DNA of 64,000 nucleotides, taken from positions 682,001-746,000 of the forward strand of contig JAGPYM010000008.1 of NCBI GenBank assembly GCA_020736575.1, in the 5' to 3' direction. Positions 11,973-22,927 of this stretch are shown here, piece by piece. The stretch comes from Thelonectria olida (Eukaryota; Ascomycota; Sordariomycetes; Hypocreales; Nectriaceae). A program made the position numbers and the translations under genes. The notes beneath the pieces were generated by a model. That model saw only the letters and a list, made by a program, of their open reading frames with translations, searched no databases and was not told where the DNA came from. Within the stretch, counting starts at the first letter, position 1; each line of letters starts with the position of its first letter.

Positions 11973-13093
11973 AGGCTCCGATGTCGACAAACCTTGACGA
12001 GGTGTTCGTTTCCGAAGCACTCGATTTGTCTTCCTGACTTCGTTCTTTCAGAGATTAGGTGTAGGTATGAAGCTGTTACCGATCTTGAGTCGAAGCAAAC
12101 GCTCGCTCACATCCAGGTATCCTGGACCAACTCATTAGGGACATACGCGGCCCTTCAACTGCCTTTTCCTATCAGCTCTGACAGGTCCGTCAGACCCAGT
12201 AGCAAATAGGCTTTTCCTTTGTCATCTTTTTCTTTCATCTTTCATTTTCCCTTTCCAGTTTCCGTCACTCTTCAAAGTGACCCGTCACGCATTGTGCCCT
12301 GTTCCCTCAGCCATTGGTTAAGGACAAGAAAGGGCCAACAGCGGCAAACGCTTGATGGGGAAATTTTCACTTCCTAATCTAAAGGGGCATTGGGTCTTCT
12401 ATTCGGTTTGTCGACGCCTGTCGTGGGGATATGGATAAACCAACCCCCCAGTAGCATCGAGGAAAAAAGCATCTGTGACTCGACTTTCCCTTCTCAGGCG
12501 TTCACGGGGATCAAAAATGGTTACTTTTTTCAACGGCACAAGGGTTCAGCATTTGGGCAACGGCATTCAGAATTGGGTTCTTTGGTGGTTGGTGATGGTG
12601 GCCTTCCTGGTGATGCAAGATCTCGATATAGATGATAGGTAGATCAGGAAAAGTAACAAATCACGACCAATGACTGCAGTTTGTTCCACGTTAAGAAAAA
12701 GATGTTCTGTTCTTGTTTCGCAAGTGTAAAGCAATGTATCTGATAAAAAAAGACTAATGGCCGCCACTCGTGAGAGTACCTAGTTCTAAAGCTGTATGGC
12801 TACGATTCCGAAGCCGTAGTCTCCTGTGCTGTTGTCCCTGAAGTCTGCGGTCGAGAAAGCCGCCAACGCCGTTGTATTCCTTGCCCAGTCCGATTTTTGA
12901 TACTCATACAGTTCCAATTCTAGAAGTCCAAGACCAGGGCCGATGAAGAAGACATGTTCCTCCGAGTCTTCTTCCTCGTTGATTCCAATGTATTCGTGCA
13001 ACACCCACCGAACCCCCCTTCAGAAGAAAAATTGTCAACACAAAAGAGAATAGGGCGAAATAAGCCCAATATTTGCAGATATCAAAAACCAGT
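11973..13093. other. Intergenic spacer between convergent genes
   Basis: About 1.1 kb between the 3' ends of the coiled-coil gene and the vWA gene. Most of it is non-coding, with T-rich stretches near 12210-12260. The part from 12786 to 13018 on the minus strand reads like protein and is listed separately. No RNA gene was seen. Confidence 0.5.
12786..13018 (-). pseudogene. Orphan coding-like segment, possible gene remnant or unannotated last exon
   Basis: The minus strand stays open from about 13018 to a TAG at 12786-12788 and reads VRWVLHEYIGINEEEDSEEH, then FFIGPGLGLLELELYEYQ, ending FGIVAIQL. Composition and codon choice look protein-like, but there is no ATG at its start. A splice-acceptor-like TTCTTCTGAAG precedes it. 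The vWA gene upstream on the same strand ends with its own stop at 13094 and a natural-looking C-terminus. This piece could therefore be an alternative last exon of that gene, the tail of a decayed gene, or chance. I do not recognise the sequence. Confidence 0.3.
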
Positions 13094-14176
13094 TTAGTCG
13101 ATCAACTTGTCGTCCAGTTTGCGGATCACTGCACCCAAGACCACCTTGAGAATACCATCTGCCGACAGCGTCTCATTGCGGCCCGACTTGACAGAACTCC
13201 AGGCGACAGTATCGACCATGTCGCGGATGTATTCGTCCCGACCGCCCCGGTTGTTTCGCCTGTTCGCGCCCAGGTTGTCGTCGAGGTTGCGCAGAGCCTC
13301 AGCGGCAGAGGGCTCGTTTCCGACCTGGAAGAACTGGATGCCGACCTGGTGAGGGGGCGCGTCAAGCTTCTCGAGCTTTCGGGCGTGGCGAAGGATGATG
13401 CTCTCTGGGTCGTCGGTGGCGCATCCGTCCGTGATTACGATGATGTTGATGGGCTTGACATCCTCTATATTGTCCTTGTTCTTCTCCAAGTTTCGCATGT
13501 ACGGCCGGAGGATGCTCTCCAGACGAGTACCGGTAGGGGTAGCTGCGGTAGGGAAGACGGTCTTGAAGAGGTTCTGGACCTGGTCGGCGTCGCGGATGTT
13601 AGTGTAACCACCTGCGGCCTTGCCCTCGCTTGCTCGTTCTCCGGATCTGTGGTTGAGAAAGTAGAGGTCAATGCCGTCTGGATCGTGGGAAGCACAGATG
13701 GGAGTAATGGCGGCGAGGGCATCGCGGACTTCTCTCCAAGAGCGACCGGCCATGGAACCAGAGTCATCAATGACAAAGATGGTATCGAAAGTGGACAGAA
13801 AGGCATATCGGTCCTCTGCGGAAGTGATACTAGCACGGCTCAAAGAGACGCTGCGTCGCGAGCTGCCGTCCTTAGGCGCAAGGCGAGAATATGCTGGTGG
13901 TGGTGCATCAAGCACTGCGGGGCAGGGTGTCAGCGAATCGCATTTCATGGAGCAAGCATTCTTCGAATCAGAGTCAGACGTACGATTGTTCTCCTGGGGC
14001 TGAGGCGCAGGCGTCGTCCCACTGCTGCTGTTGTTGAAGAAGGGGTTGTTCTTGGTCTCGCTCAGATCGCTGCGGTCTCTGCGAGAGAGCCGCTCGTCGC
14101 CGACATGAGCTGAATCTACCGTGTCATTCTTGCTGCTGCGGGAAATTTTGTTCTTCAAGCTGGAAAAGAAGGACAT
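13094..14176 (-). CDS. von Willebrand factor type A (vWA) domain protein
   Basis: Exons 14176-13984 and 13914-13094 give 337 residues. The vWA domain starts near FDTIFVIDDSGSMAGRSW and contains a MIDAS metal site: D-x-S-x-S in DDSGSM, a Thr in PTGTRLESIL, and Asp in VITDGCATDD. Such domains bind partners through a divalent cation. The N-terminal 90 residues are Ser/Asn/Pro-rich and probably disordered. The intron (13983-13915, GTACGT, branch GCTGAC, GCAG) is 69 nt and stop-free, so retention would insert 23 Cys-containing residues in frame; splicing yields the smoother ENNLLDAPPPAYS. I chose the ATG at 14176 (MSFFSSLKNK). An in-frame ATG at 14245 lies in a C/A-rich stretch that looks like untranslated leader, but it has a good AAAATG context and cannot be excluded. 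No signal peptide; probably cytosolic. Its biological role is unknown. Confidence 0.9.
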   Translation of the reverse strand: MSFFSSLKNKISRSSKNDTVDSAHVGDERLSRRDRSDLSETKNNPFFNNSSSGTTPAPQPQENNRTSDSDSKNACSMKCDSLTPCPAVLDAPPPAYSRLAPKDGSSRRSVSLSRASITSAEDRYAFLSTFDTIFVIDDSGSMAGRSWREVRDALAAITPICASHDPDGIDLYFLNHRSGERASEGKAAGGYTNIRDADQVQNLFKTVFPTAATPTGTRLESILRPYMRNLEKNKDNIEDVKPINIIVITDGCATDDPESIILRHARKLEKLDAPPHQVGIQFFQVGNEPSAAEALRNLDDNLGANRRNNRGGRDEYIRDMVDTVAWSSVKSGRNETLSADGILKVVLGAVIRKLDDKLID

Positions 14177-17100
14177 GTTGCTGGAGTGTCTTGGTGAGAT
14201 GTGGCGGGTGTTGATGTAGGAGCAAGGAGATTGTGACGTGTACATTTTGGTTGGAGAGCTATGTTGCTTATTATGTAGGTAGGAATCAGACGTTTAAAGT
14301 GTGGCTAATCAGTGTTAAGTTGTTCTTTCCTCAAGGATGAAACCTTGTTGATGTTGATGATGATGTTGTTGTTGTGTTCGACTGTTTAGAGTAAATTGTT
14401 ATGGTGATGATCCTTTGATGGAATTGAACTCTCTCTTTATCATTGAAGTTGAGACACTTGCGCCTCGTTATGGAAGCCGATTTGATAATGAGCCTCCTGA
14501 TTCATCTCAAGGCTGTTTTTTCTGTCAGAGACTATCAATTCACTGCCATGCGAGGCTGAATAACTACGGCACACAGTAACAAATATAATGGGTTGGTGAT
14601 TAAATACCGCCACAGCCAAGTGCAGTCTGGAAACTATCGCAGCCGCCTTCCCCTCATTTGGCGGGCAGTGCAAGGGCGCGTGGATGGGGTGGTTCGCAAA
14701 TGACCAACCACTAAAAGACCGACAAGGCTGTAAGGCAAACTAACTCAGCCTCCCATCCGCCACTCAATCGGGGCGATTCGAAATTTGCCATGTGGACAAG
14801 ACCAGCAGTGTGAGCCTCGGATACCTAAGGCATAAATTCTTCCGCAAGCAAGACATGCTTCTTTGGAGGAAATCAAACGGTTTTCAGCCCTTGGGAGCAT
14901 GCGCCTTAAGTACCTGCACAGCGGCCTCCTGCAAAACTTAAGCCACCCGCCCCATGCACAAAATCTCCCGCCTCATGTTGTGCCAGCCCGCATCGGCAGC
15001 CACACAACCACAGCACACCGATACTGAGCCCAGAAGGCGAAATCGACGTCCCGGGAATCGGGGACGCCCCACAGGCCCATACAAACGGTTTCGTGACAAG
15101 GACACCTCGATACGTACAGGAAGTAGTTGGTTGTGCGGTGTGGTAAGAATCGTAGCACTAAATTGGTCGTCAGCCGGGTAACAAACAAGCGTCCATCGCC
15201 ATTCCAAAGTGGCCGTGCTTATTAGTCCATTTCCTATTAATCTTGGCATGGAGAATGAAATGGGCCTTGGCTGGGCAACAACCACTTCGTATGATGAAGA
15301 TGTGGATAGTCAACCGGCGGTGGATATGGATTTTCCCTGGGGCCGGCCAAGAACACCAGCGTTTTCTGGAAGTCCTGGACCTGGGGCCGGCCGTTGAAAC
15401 TCGAAATGGAGAAAGGTGAGAAACTAGGGGTCTTTCGATTTCGGTGAGAGCTAACGCAGGGGCTCATCGATCATGAGGTGACAAGACCCTTCAAGGTGAC
15501 TCTTGCGGTGACCTTGACTCCTTGAATCGCTTCAAGGTGGCCATCTGGCATCCCGCAATCACCATCGTTGTTCCATCTTCGCTCACCTTCTCACCTTTCC
15601 CCAAAGTCTCCAAAAGTCTCCCCACAAACTCGCCCTCAACGGGAGATGAACGGACGACCGACAAGGTCGGAGTGGAATGGTGGAACCCTCACACCGTGGT
15701 GACCTCCCCCGTTCAACCCAAAGAAACGGAACTGAACAGCAAGAAAAGCTCTCCAGTTGCTGTGTAATTTCGCGTTGCGCGAATAAAAGACCTCTCCCCC
15801 TTTCCCCTGAGGAGCAGCACCGGAGACACCGTGAGGCATTTCCCAAGGTGAGCACGGCGAAGGACAGGTCCCTTTTTTTTCTGGAAACATTCCACCTGGG
15901 CGTCGATGTGACGCCATCGCCAACACGACCTGGGCACCGCAGCGTCCGTCCGTCTGGTGATTTCTGCGCAGAGTGTCAAGCTCGGTCCACGAACATCGGG
16001 TCGGATCGGGGCTGCGTATCATCCTGTTTTGCTTTCAGGCAATCTTCTCCCACGTTTCCTTCCGTTCGTGGGGCACCCCCATGCGTTGACCTAGGTCTAG
16101 GCCAAGGTCTGTCGTCCTGGTTGGGGCCTGGGAGCTGGGTTGTAGTCTGTAGAGATCATGATAATAGCTGTGCATCTCTCCACCTTTGGAACTTTTCTGG
16201 AGGCGAGGAGAGGCAAGGAGGGCCGATGCGTCCATGCCGTGAAAGGCCTCGCCGTACGAGAGCGAGCAATTGCTAGCTGGAGGCAGTTCATTCGTCGGGA
16301 TGTCTTCCGCGGATGATTGTTCCAGGCCGATCCAAGCATCCATCAAGCAGAGCAAGGACCACGCTGCCTGACAATGTTGATGAGCCCCAGAGCTTGAGTC
16401 CAGAAGGGGAAAGGGCGATATCGCGCCCGCCGGTCGGGACGAGAAAAATAAGGAAATAACAATTGGCTCTCTGGAAAGGGTGGTGAATTATCATGGGTTT
16501 GTTGGTGCCCTCAAGAGGTTCGTGCAGTGTCCCAGAGAGGCCAAGGGGCCGGGCCGGCAGCTAGATCCGGACTTGGCCCTGTCCCGGGGTGTTTATGCGA
16601 GTTATCGTGGGATAATAGCGAGCCCACCTTTGGCGGAGACCGGTGGACCGACCGCACACCTTGTGAGTTCGATTCGTCAACTACTCAGGTATCCATTAGT
16701 TACTACGTACGTGCTTCGTAGTTAGGTATGTAGTTAGGCTGTTTGCTGCACGAATGAGGCCGGCCGTCGTTGCTGGTTGCCCTTGTGGTGGGTTGGGTAA
16801 CAATGGGGTAAAACAAGGAAGAAAAGGACACGCGAAAACCAGGTAAGGACAACTCCCGCCACGCCAAGTCACATAGACGGTCGGCGTACGGGACGGTTTT
16901 CGTATTACGATGCGGTGCATCCAAGCAGTGCCGTGTACCCGTTCTCCTGCTGGGTGGTAGGTACACGTTTGCTGGAAGACGACCTTGTTAGGTGGCGGCT
17001 GGTTAATGGGCGAGCATCGTCAAACGCAGCTAAAGAGGTAGCCCGCCAACCATGTTGTGGTCTGGATGTGAATGGATGGGGCCGCGCAAGCAGAGACCAA

Positions 17101-18291
17101 GCTGCAGTCAAGCCCGTACGTCAGAGTGCAGGGGAAAGGTGAGACAAGAGATGGGACGGGGTGGAAGTTTCGGCATTTTCGTGTGTATGAAGGCCACTAT
17201 GCTGATGAGACTATGAGCCCTATTCGCTGCGTGCTGGGCTTTGTTGTGGGCGTGGGGTTGGACGACAGGCACAGATGCGCCAGGTACAGGTAGGTATATG
17301 TCGAATGCAACTCCGATGCCACGCCGATGAGGCCTTTTAAACAAACAGAAATGTCATGATCATCAATATTGATTAAGAAGATGAAGCATCACCGTCATGA
17401 AGTTGCCAGCAGACAGGGCCCAGCCAGGGGGGTGTGCCCCAGGATTTCCGCTGCAGGCGGGGAGCAAGGGAGGACTTCCATACTTGAGTTGGGCTCCTGG
17501 AAGGGTCAAAGTGGAAGCATCGGAATAGCGGCGTGTTCGGTGTTTGCTGGAGAAGCAGGTCTGGATTGTCAGCTCAGGTCAGCCCTGGAGTCCAATCGTG
17601 ACATGGATGCCATGCAAGGTCCAACGGGCAGGCATAGGTACGAGCAGACGGAGCACTTTGCACGGCTTTAACAGACTTCTGCATTCGCATGCCCTCACGG
17701 CGGCAGCATGGATGAGGGGCGTGAATCGCGATGGGTGACCATGGATGTCACCCGCAAGCAGAACAAATCAAGATAATTGGATCCGTCCAGAGCCAAATGA
17801 CAACTGGATACGGATGCTCACTGCTCACAGACCAGCTGCACATTTCTGCTCTCGCCGTGCATGACTTACGGGCGGCATCGTCTGGCCCCATCCCCGTGCA
17901 ACAGACACAGACCGTCTTCGTCGACGCCCCCCGACGGGACACTTGGACGCCGCCCATTTTGCACTTATATCCAACGCCCCTTTCGATCATCCCCAGACCG
18001 ATTCTCTTCTCTTTTTCTCCCTTCTTTTCTCCTCGAGCTTCCCAGCTTTATCCTCAATCTCCTCCTCTTTCATTCTTGTAATTGTTGCCCTTTTCCTCTG
18101 GCATGATTGCTTGAACTTGAACCCCGCACCCCTCTTTATTAACCTGTCAGCTGCCACCACCTACAACCACCACCACCACCACCTTATCTACTTTCTTCAC
18201 CTTGTTCTCCAAGATACGCGAGTCATCTTTGACCAGCAGCAAGAACAACACCACAAATCTATCTACCTCCTTCCTAACCGCAACTTTCATC
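14177..18291. other. Long intergenic spacer (4.1 kb), divergent promoters
   Basis: Lies between the divergent vWA and aminotransferase genes. The longest frame, about 200 codons near 15677-16276, has no codon bias or family match. Palindromes GACCTAGGTC (16088-16097) and TACGTA-rich sequence (16700-16740) occur. The direct repeat CCTGGGGCCGGCC appears near 15338 and 15380. The final 350 bases are CT-rich leader. I see no supported gene. Confidence 0.5.
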
Positions 18292-20696
18292 ATGTTCGGT
18301 GGTCGCAAGTTCTCCATCAACCGCCACACCGGCGCCCCCAAGTCGCTCACTCGCCGCTTCAGCTCTGGCGAGCCCTCATCAAGCGGTCAGCCTCACTTTT
18401 CTTTTTTCTTGTCTCGTCTCGGTGTCTGTTTCGGGTGACCTGTCTCAGCTCGCTTCCCCATGACAATCCTCCAGCCCAGTGTCTTGGCATCATGATCAGG
18501 TTTGGTCCTTTGGACAGCTTCCTCCTGCTTCATCATGACCACTACATTTCTTTTCGCCGTCCAAAACTCCGTCATCCAAACCCCTCAATTTTTTCCCTCT
18601 CGACTTTTCACTCTCACGTCTCACTCTCCGCCTTTTTGCCCTACCCACCTTGAGGAAAGACTTCTCTCTCCATTGCCCCTGCCCTTGCCCAGTGGTGCCC
18701 AGCGCTTGCGCCTGCCCACAGTCACTGCCCCTCATTTTCACTGGCTGGGCAGTTGCTACCCCTGCACCACCTCCCCGACCCCGGCAAGCTCGCCTGCAAG
18801 AACCCCCTCCAGCTCCAAACAGCTTCACCCAACAGCTCCTTTCCCATAACGTCATCCCCGACATCCCTCAGCCTCATGATGCTTTCATTCATGTAACTTA
18901 CACAACACCACATCATCCACCAATCATCAATCTGATGTCGTGATTCTTGATACTAAATCGAATGTGCTCGTTGTCACCTTGAAAACTCATGTCACTAACT
19001 TTCTTGAAAAGAATTCCAGTCCAAGGCTCATCGTCAGTTCCGTAACGCCCACGAAGGCCACCAGCCCCACGCTGGTCTCGATGCCAGCCGTTCCTCGACC
19101 GGTGTCATTTGGTGCACTGAGCGTGCCTCCGAGTATGGCTTCCTCGAGGAGCCCGAGAAGTGGGCCAACCTTGGCCAGGGTGCTCCCGAGGTTGAAGATG
19201 AGATTGAAGGCTGCTTCCCCCGCCCTACCACCGTCGACATCTCCATGGCCGGCCGAGAGTACGGTCCCACCGCCGGTATCAAGCCCTTGAGAGAAGCTGT
19301 TGCCAAGCTCTACAATGAGATGCATCGTCAAGGCAAGGACAGCCAGTACACCTGGGAGAACGTTGCTATTGTTCCCGGTGGTCGTGCTGGTCTCATCCGA
19401 ATCGCAGCCGTCCTGGGTAACTCGTACCTCAGTTTCTTCTTGCCCGATTACACGGCATACAACGAAATGCTTAGTCTCTTCAAGAACGTGGGTTGAGACT
19501 AGAATGAGATATACCGGGGAAATACGAGCCCCCTGCAACTAGAGTACTAACGAATCCACACAGTTTGCTGCCATTCCCGTCCCGCTCTCTGAGGGTGACG
19601 GTTATCACATCCACCCCGACAAGATCGCCGAGGAAATTGCTCGAGGTACCTCGGTCATCCTGACCTCCAACCCTCGCAACCCTACCGGCCGTGTCGTTGC
19701 CAACCCCGAGCTCGCCGAGATCCAAGACATCTGCCGTGACCGAGCCACGTTTATCAGCGATGAGTTCTACTCCGGCTACAACTACACCAGCAACTGCGAT
19801 GGTACCACCATCTCTGCTGCCGAGAACGTTGAGGATGTCGACGAGGACGATGTCCTCATTATTGACGGTCTCACCAAGCGTTTCCGTCTTCCCGGATGGC
19901 GAATTGCCTGGATCATTGGTCCCAAGGGTGAGTGATGCAGAAATCCATCTCATGCCAATGAGATGACGTTAAACGAAAGCCTAATACTGACTGTCTGAAC
20001 AGAGTATATCAACGCGTATGTTGTCGAATGTCTTTCATTTGAAATTGAGATTTACTAACAATTTTGAAGCATTGGCTCCTGCGGTAGCTACCTCGACGGT
20101 GGTGCCTGCCATCCCTTCCAGGAGGCTGCTATTCCCATGCTTGAGCCCGAATTGGTCAAGAGAGAGATGGTTCACCTCCAGTCTCACTTCCGCGTACGTT
20201 CTTGGTGAAAACGATGACACCCAGTATTGTTTCTGACCATGTAATAGGACAAGCGAGACTACGTCGTTCGCCGTCTGCGTGAGATGGGCTTCGTCATTAA
20301 GTACGTGCCCGACTCGACTTTCTACCTGTAAGTTTTTGCCCGCAACGAAACGCCGTTAGGAGGATTGATAGGGCTGATGGTTTTGCAGCTGGCTGAACCT
20401 CGAGGGTCTTCCCGAGTCCATTGCCGACGGTCTCAACTTCTTCCAGGCCTGTCTGGAGGAGAAGGTCATTGTTGTGCCCGGTATCTTCTTCGATCTCAAC
20501 CCCTCTCGTCGTCGTGATCTCTTCGACAGCCCCTGCCACCACTTCGTGCGTCTTTCGTACGGACCCAGGATGGACGTGCTCAAGATGGGTCTGGACGGTA
20601 TTGAGCGTGTTGTCCAGAAGTAAGTTTCTTTGACATGTATATCCTTTTTGGATACACCGTTGCTGACTCAAGTATAGGCACAAGAATAGAGTCTAA
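18292..20696 (+). CDS. PLP-dependent aminotransferase, class I/II (fold type I)
   Basis: Eight proposed exons: 18292-18385, 19012-19487, 19564-19927, 20003-20015, 20070-20193, 20248-20327, 20389-20619, 20678-20696, giving 466 residues. Class I/II aminotransferases transfer amino groups with pyridoxal phosphate. Hallmarks: YGPTAGIKPLREAV, NPRNPTGRV, FISDEFYSGY, and the PLP lysine in LIIDGLTKRFRLPGWR, with the usual second Arg in FVRLSYGPRMD. Exon 4 is only 13 nt (residues EYINA), yet both flanking introns are canonical and the phases fit. The first intron is unresolved: the best donor (GTCAGC at 18386) is phase 1, but the best acceptor (ATTCCAG, ending 19019) needs phase 0. I used the weaker GAAAAG acceptor at 19011, which is in phase; a missed small exon is the alternative. 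The substrate is unknown; a relative of ACC synthase-like or aspartate-type enzymes is possible. Confidence 0.88.
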
Positions 20697-21834
20697 ATTG
20701 TATCATACTCATCTGGGGGTTCCGATGAATGGCTTGCCGCCTGACTGATGAGTTCAGCAAGGTTTCTTCTTGATGAATGTCAGGCTCGCAAAGCCTTCAA
20801 AGGGGTGTGGAAGTGTCGGTGTGGGAGTGAAGTCTGTTGATGGCAGAATGTGTGGCGATTTGAACCTTTTGCGAGGTCTTTTGATAGGTGACGAATCTCG
20901 GGGGAAATTGCCCATCGTAGATGATCCAATGTTTTATGGCTCTTTCTTTTTAGCAGCATTGCAGGCAGGTCACAAGCCAGGATTGAGAATTGAACGGAGT
21001 ATTCTTCCGAAGACCTTTTGCGTTGTCCAGTTCAAGTTGCCTATCTCGTCGTGAAGGTGTGAATAGGGTGCGCAAGGTGGTATTTGACTGGCCATTCTGG
21101 GCCCTTGCATATCTCGTCATCGCCCCGGATCGTGAGTCAACAGCCCTAGGACGCACCTTATTACAAAGAATGGCCCTACGTTGCACGCCTACCTATCAAA
21201 TCCCACTTTCTGACGATGGCATCATCGACCATCCCGCGCCTCATCCCGCCTCGCAGATCAAACAACAAGGGCCTCCCCTTATTATTAATTTTTTTTTTTT
21301 TCTTTTTTTTTTTTTCAGCTTGGTCCCGCATGTGGTGGTTCTTCCCCGTCGGCAACGTTCCGTTCCGCTTTTTCCGTGTAACAAGGGGAAGAGGACAAAA
21401 GAAAGCAGAAACGGTCATGATGCAGTGGAATTGTGATATATCGATAGGGATGAATTAGTAGATAGTTGAAGCCGAAAGGAGCCAGACATGTATTCAGTGT
21501 TAAGTGAATTGATAGTAAGTAAGCTCCCTCGGACCAATCAAGCTCTACAGAGAGGGGCCGAGGAGTTTGTCCTACTTCAGGTCACTTTTAGCCTCGATAA
21601 TTTTTCGTTTCCCACTGCTGGCTCTGCGTATCTCATGCACCACCCACTTCCCGACCGCAGCAGCAGCAAGTGAATTGCCGTGTCTAGAGGTTCAGTCAGT
21701 TATCCCAACGGCTTCTCCTCAACAATTGAGACGCATAGTTGCGTTGCACCAAGGTTGAACAGAGCCAAGTCGACCGTTGAGTCTCGGAACAAAAGGTCGG
21801 AGAAATACATCTCGGTGTGTGACACAGGCACATC
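20697..21834. other. Intergenic spacer with poly-T tracts
   Basis: 1.1 kb without a supported gene. It contains two T runs, about 21289-21301 and 21303-21315, split by a single C, and a TGAGTCA site near 21134. Small frames show no codon bias. Confidence 0.5.
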
Positions 21835-22329
21835 ATGTTCATGCGCCTGCGTTTGCCTCGCCGTTCCGTCGTTCCCTGCGGCCGCTTCACGAGCACGCCA
21901 CGCACCACCATGCCACCCTCCGCACGCGCATCATCTTCCTCTTCTTCGTCTTCCTCTTCGGGAGCATCGCCATCACCAACCGCCAAGATGGATACCACCA
22001 CATCACCAACACCCGACAAGGCCGCTTCTAAGCACGCTCTCCCGCTCCCCGCGCCGCCGCACGGGGAGCAGGAGGAGGTGAACAGCGGCAGGGGCAATGA
22101 CGTGACGACGCTACGTGTGGGCGAGTCGCTCCGGCTGGACGCGCTGGGCCCGCTGGTGGTCAACACGGACGGGTCCGTGGCGCGCGTGGGCAACTGGGCG
22201 GGGATGACGGCCGTGGAGCGGGAGGCGACGCTGCGGCTGCTGGGGAAGCGGAATCAACAGAGGCTTGCGGCGTTGAGGGCGAAGGAGGACGAGACAGAGG
22301 CTGGGAACGGCTGTAAGGGGGGCGAGTGA
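21835..22329 (+). CDS. Small fungal protein of unknown function with GPLVVNxDG motif
   Basis: A single-exon frame of 164 residues. The C-terminal half looks conserved: VGESLRLDALGPLVVNTDGS, then VARVGNWAGMTAVEREATLR and LLGKRNQQRLAALRAK. I recall similar GP-VVN-DG-..-NW-MT-ER-..-L-RN sequences in many fungal hypothetical proteins, but know no function. The first 45 residues are rich in Arg, Ser and Pro without acidic residues, which resembles a mitochondrial targeting peptide, though this is inference. Later in-frame ATGs (for example at 21844 and at MPPSAR) could be the true start. The stop lies about 600 bases from the stop of the convergent bZIP gene. GC content is high, with a strong third-position G/C bias, supporting coding. 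Confidence 0.72.
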   Translation: MFMRLRLPRRSVVPCGRFTSTPRTTMPPSARASSSSSSSSSSGASPSPTAKMDTTTSPTPDKAASKHALPLPAPPHGEQEEVNSGRGNDVTTLRVGESLRLDALGPLVVNTDGSVARVGNWAGMTAVEREATLRLLGKRNQQRLAALRAKEDETEAGNGCKGGE

Positions 22330-22927
22330 GGGGAGAGCTCAGGACTTTCGATGTTGAGACATCAGGAACCCGGATGCGCCGATCAAGGTGTTCGATATCA
22401 ACTGACAATAGTCACCGAGTTTGGGAGTAGACGAAAACTTGTAATTGCATGCTTCTGAAGAGAGCAGTGCGCATGTGTCGAGTCAAGATATGTCTTTAAC
22501 AACACTTCTCAACTTGATCAATAATAAATTGTACGATACATCGTAAACCCATTGATATCATTGTATAGAAGAAAAAAAATAGACAATATCCTCCCTGCCT
22601 GGTCCCCCTGCCTGGTGCCCCAGCCCCGACGTCTGATTCTATCAGTTGCAATCATAAGTCCTTGTATCCATCCCAACTATCCGTCACCCTCCTTGTCTGA
22701 TATATACTCGAACCCCGTTCTTTATCGTCGTCTCCGTCTATGCACGCACAACGGACAGCCTTCATGGCCAACCCTCGACCCAGTAACCTCAGGTCATTAA
22801 AATCAAAATATGAACGCCTCGACCGCCCCCCGCCGCAACCCAGACAGAAGAACACCACCGGTCCTCGCAACAAGAGATTCGTTGTCAATCCGTAGCTTTT
22901 ACTCGTACCAACTCGTCAACCCCGAGG
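22330..22927. other. Intergenic spacer between convergent genes
   Basis: About 600 bases between the stops of the small protein gene and the bZIP gene. AT-rich in the middle (22480-22580), consistent with 3' ends from both sides. No gene was seen. Confidence 0.5.

Noticed and set aside
15677..16276. 199-codon plus-strand frame in the spacer before the aminotransferase
   Set aside because: Codon use is random and the same stretch is open in other frames too. No splice structure was seen.
16663..16690. Possible tRNA B-box-like GAGTTCGATTCGTC
   Set aside because: No matching A-box or cloverleaf could be drawn around it. A tRNA scan by eye elsewhere in the window found none.
21289..21315. Poly-T tracts as a retroelement poly-A tail on the minus strand
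   Set aside because: No target-site duplication or reverse-transcriptase remnant next to it; simple T runs are common in fungal spacers.
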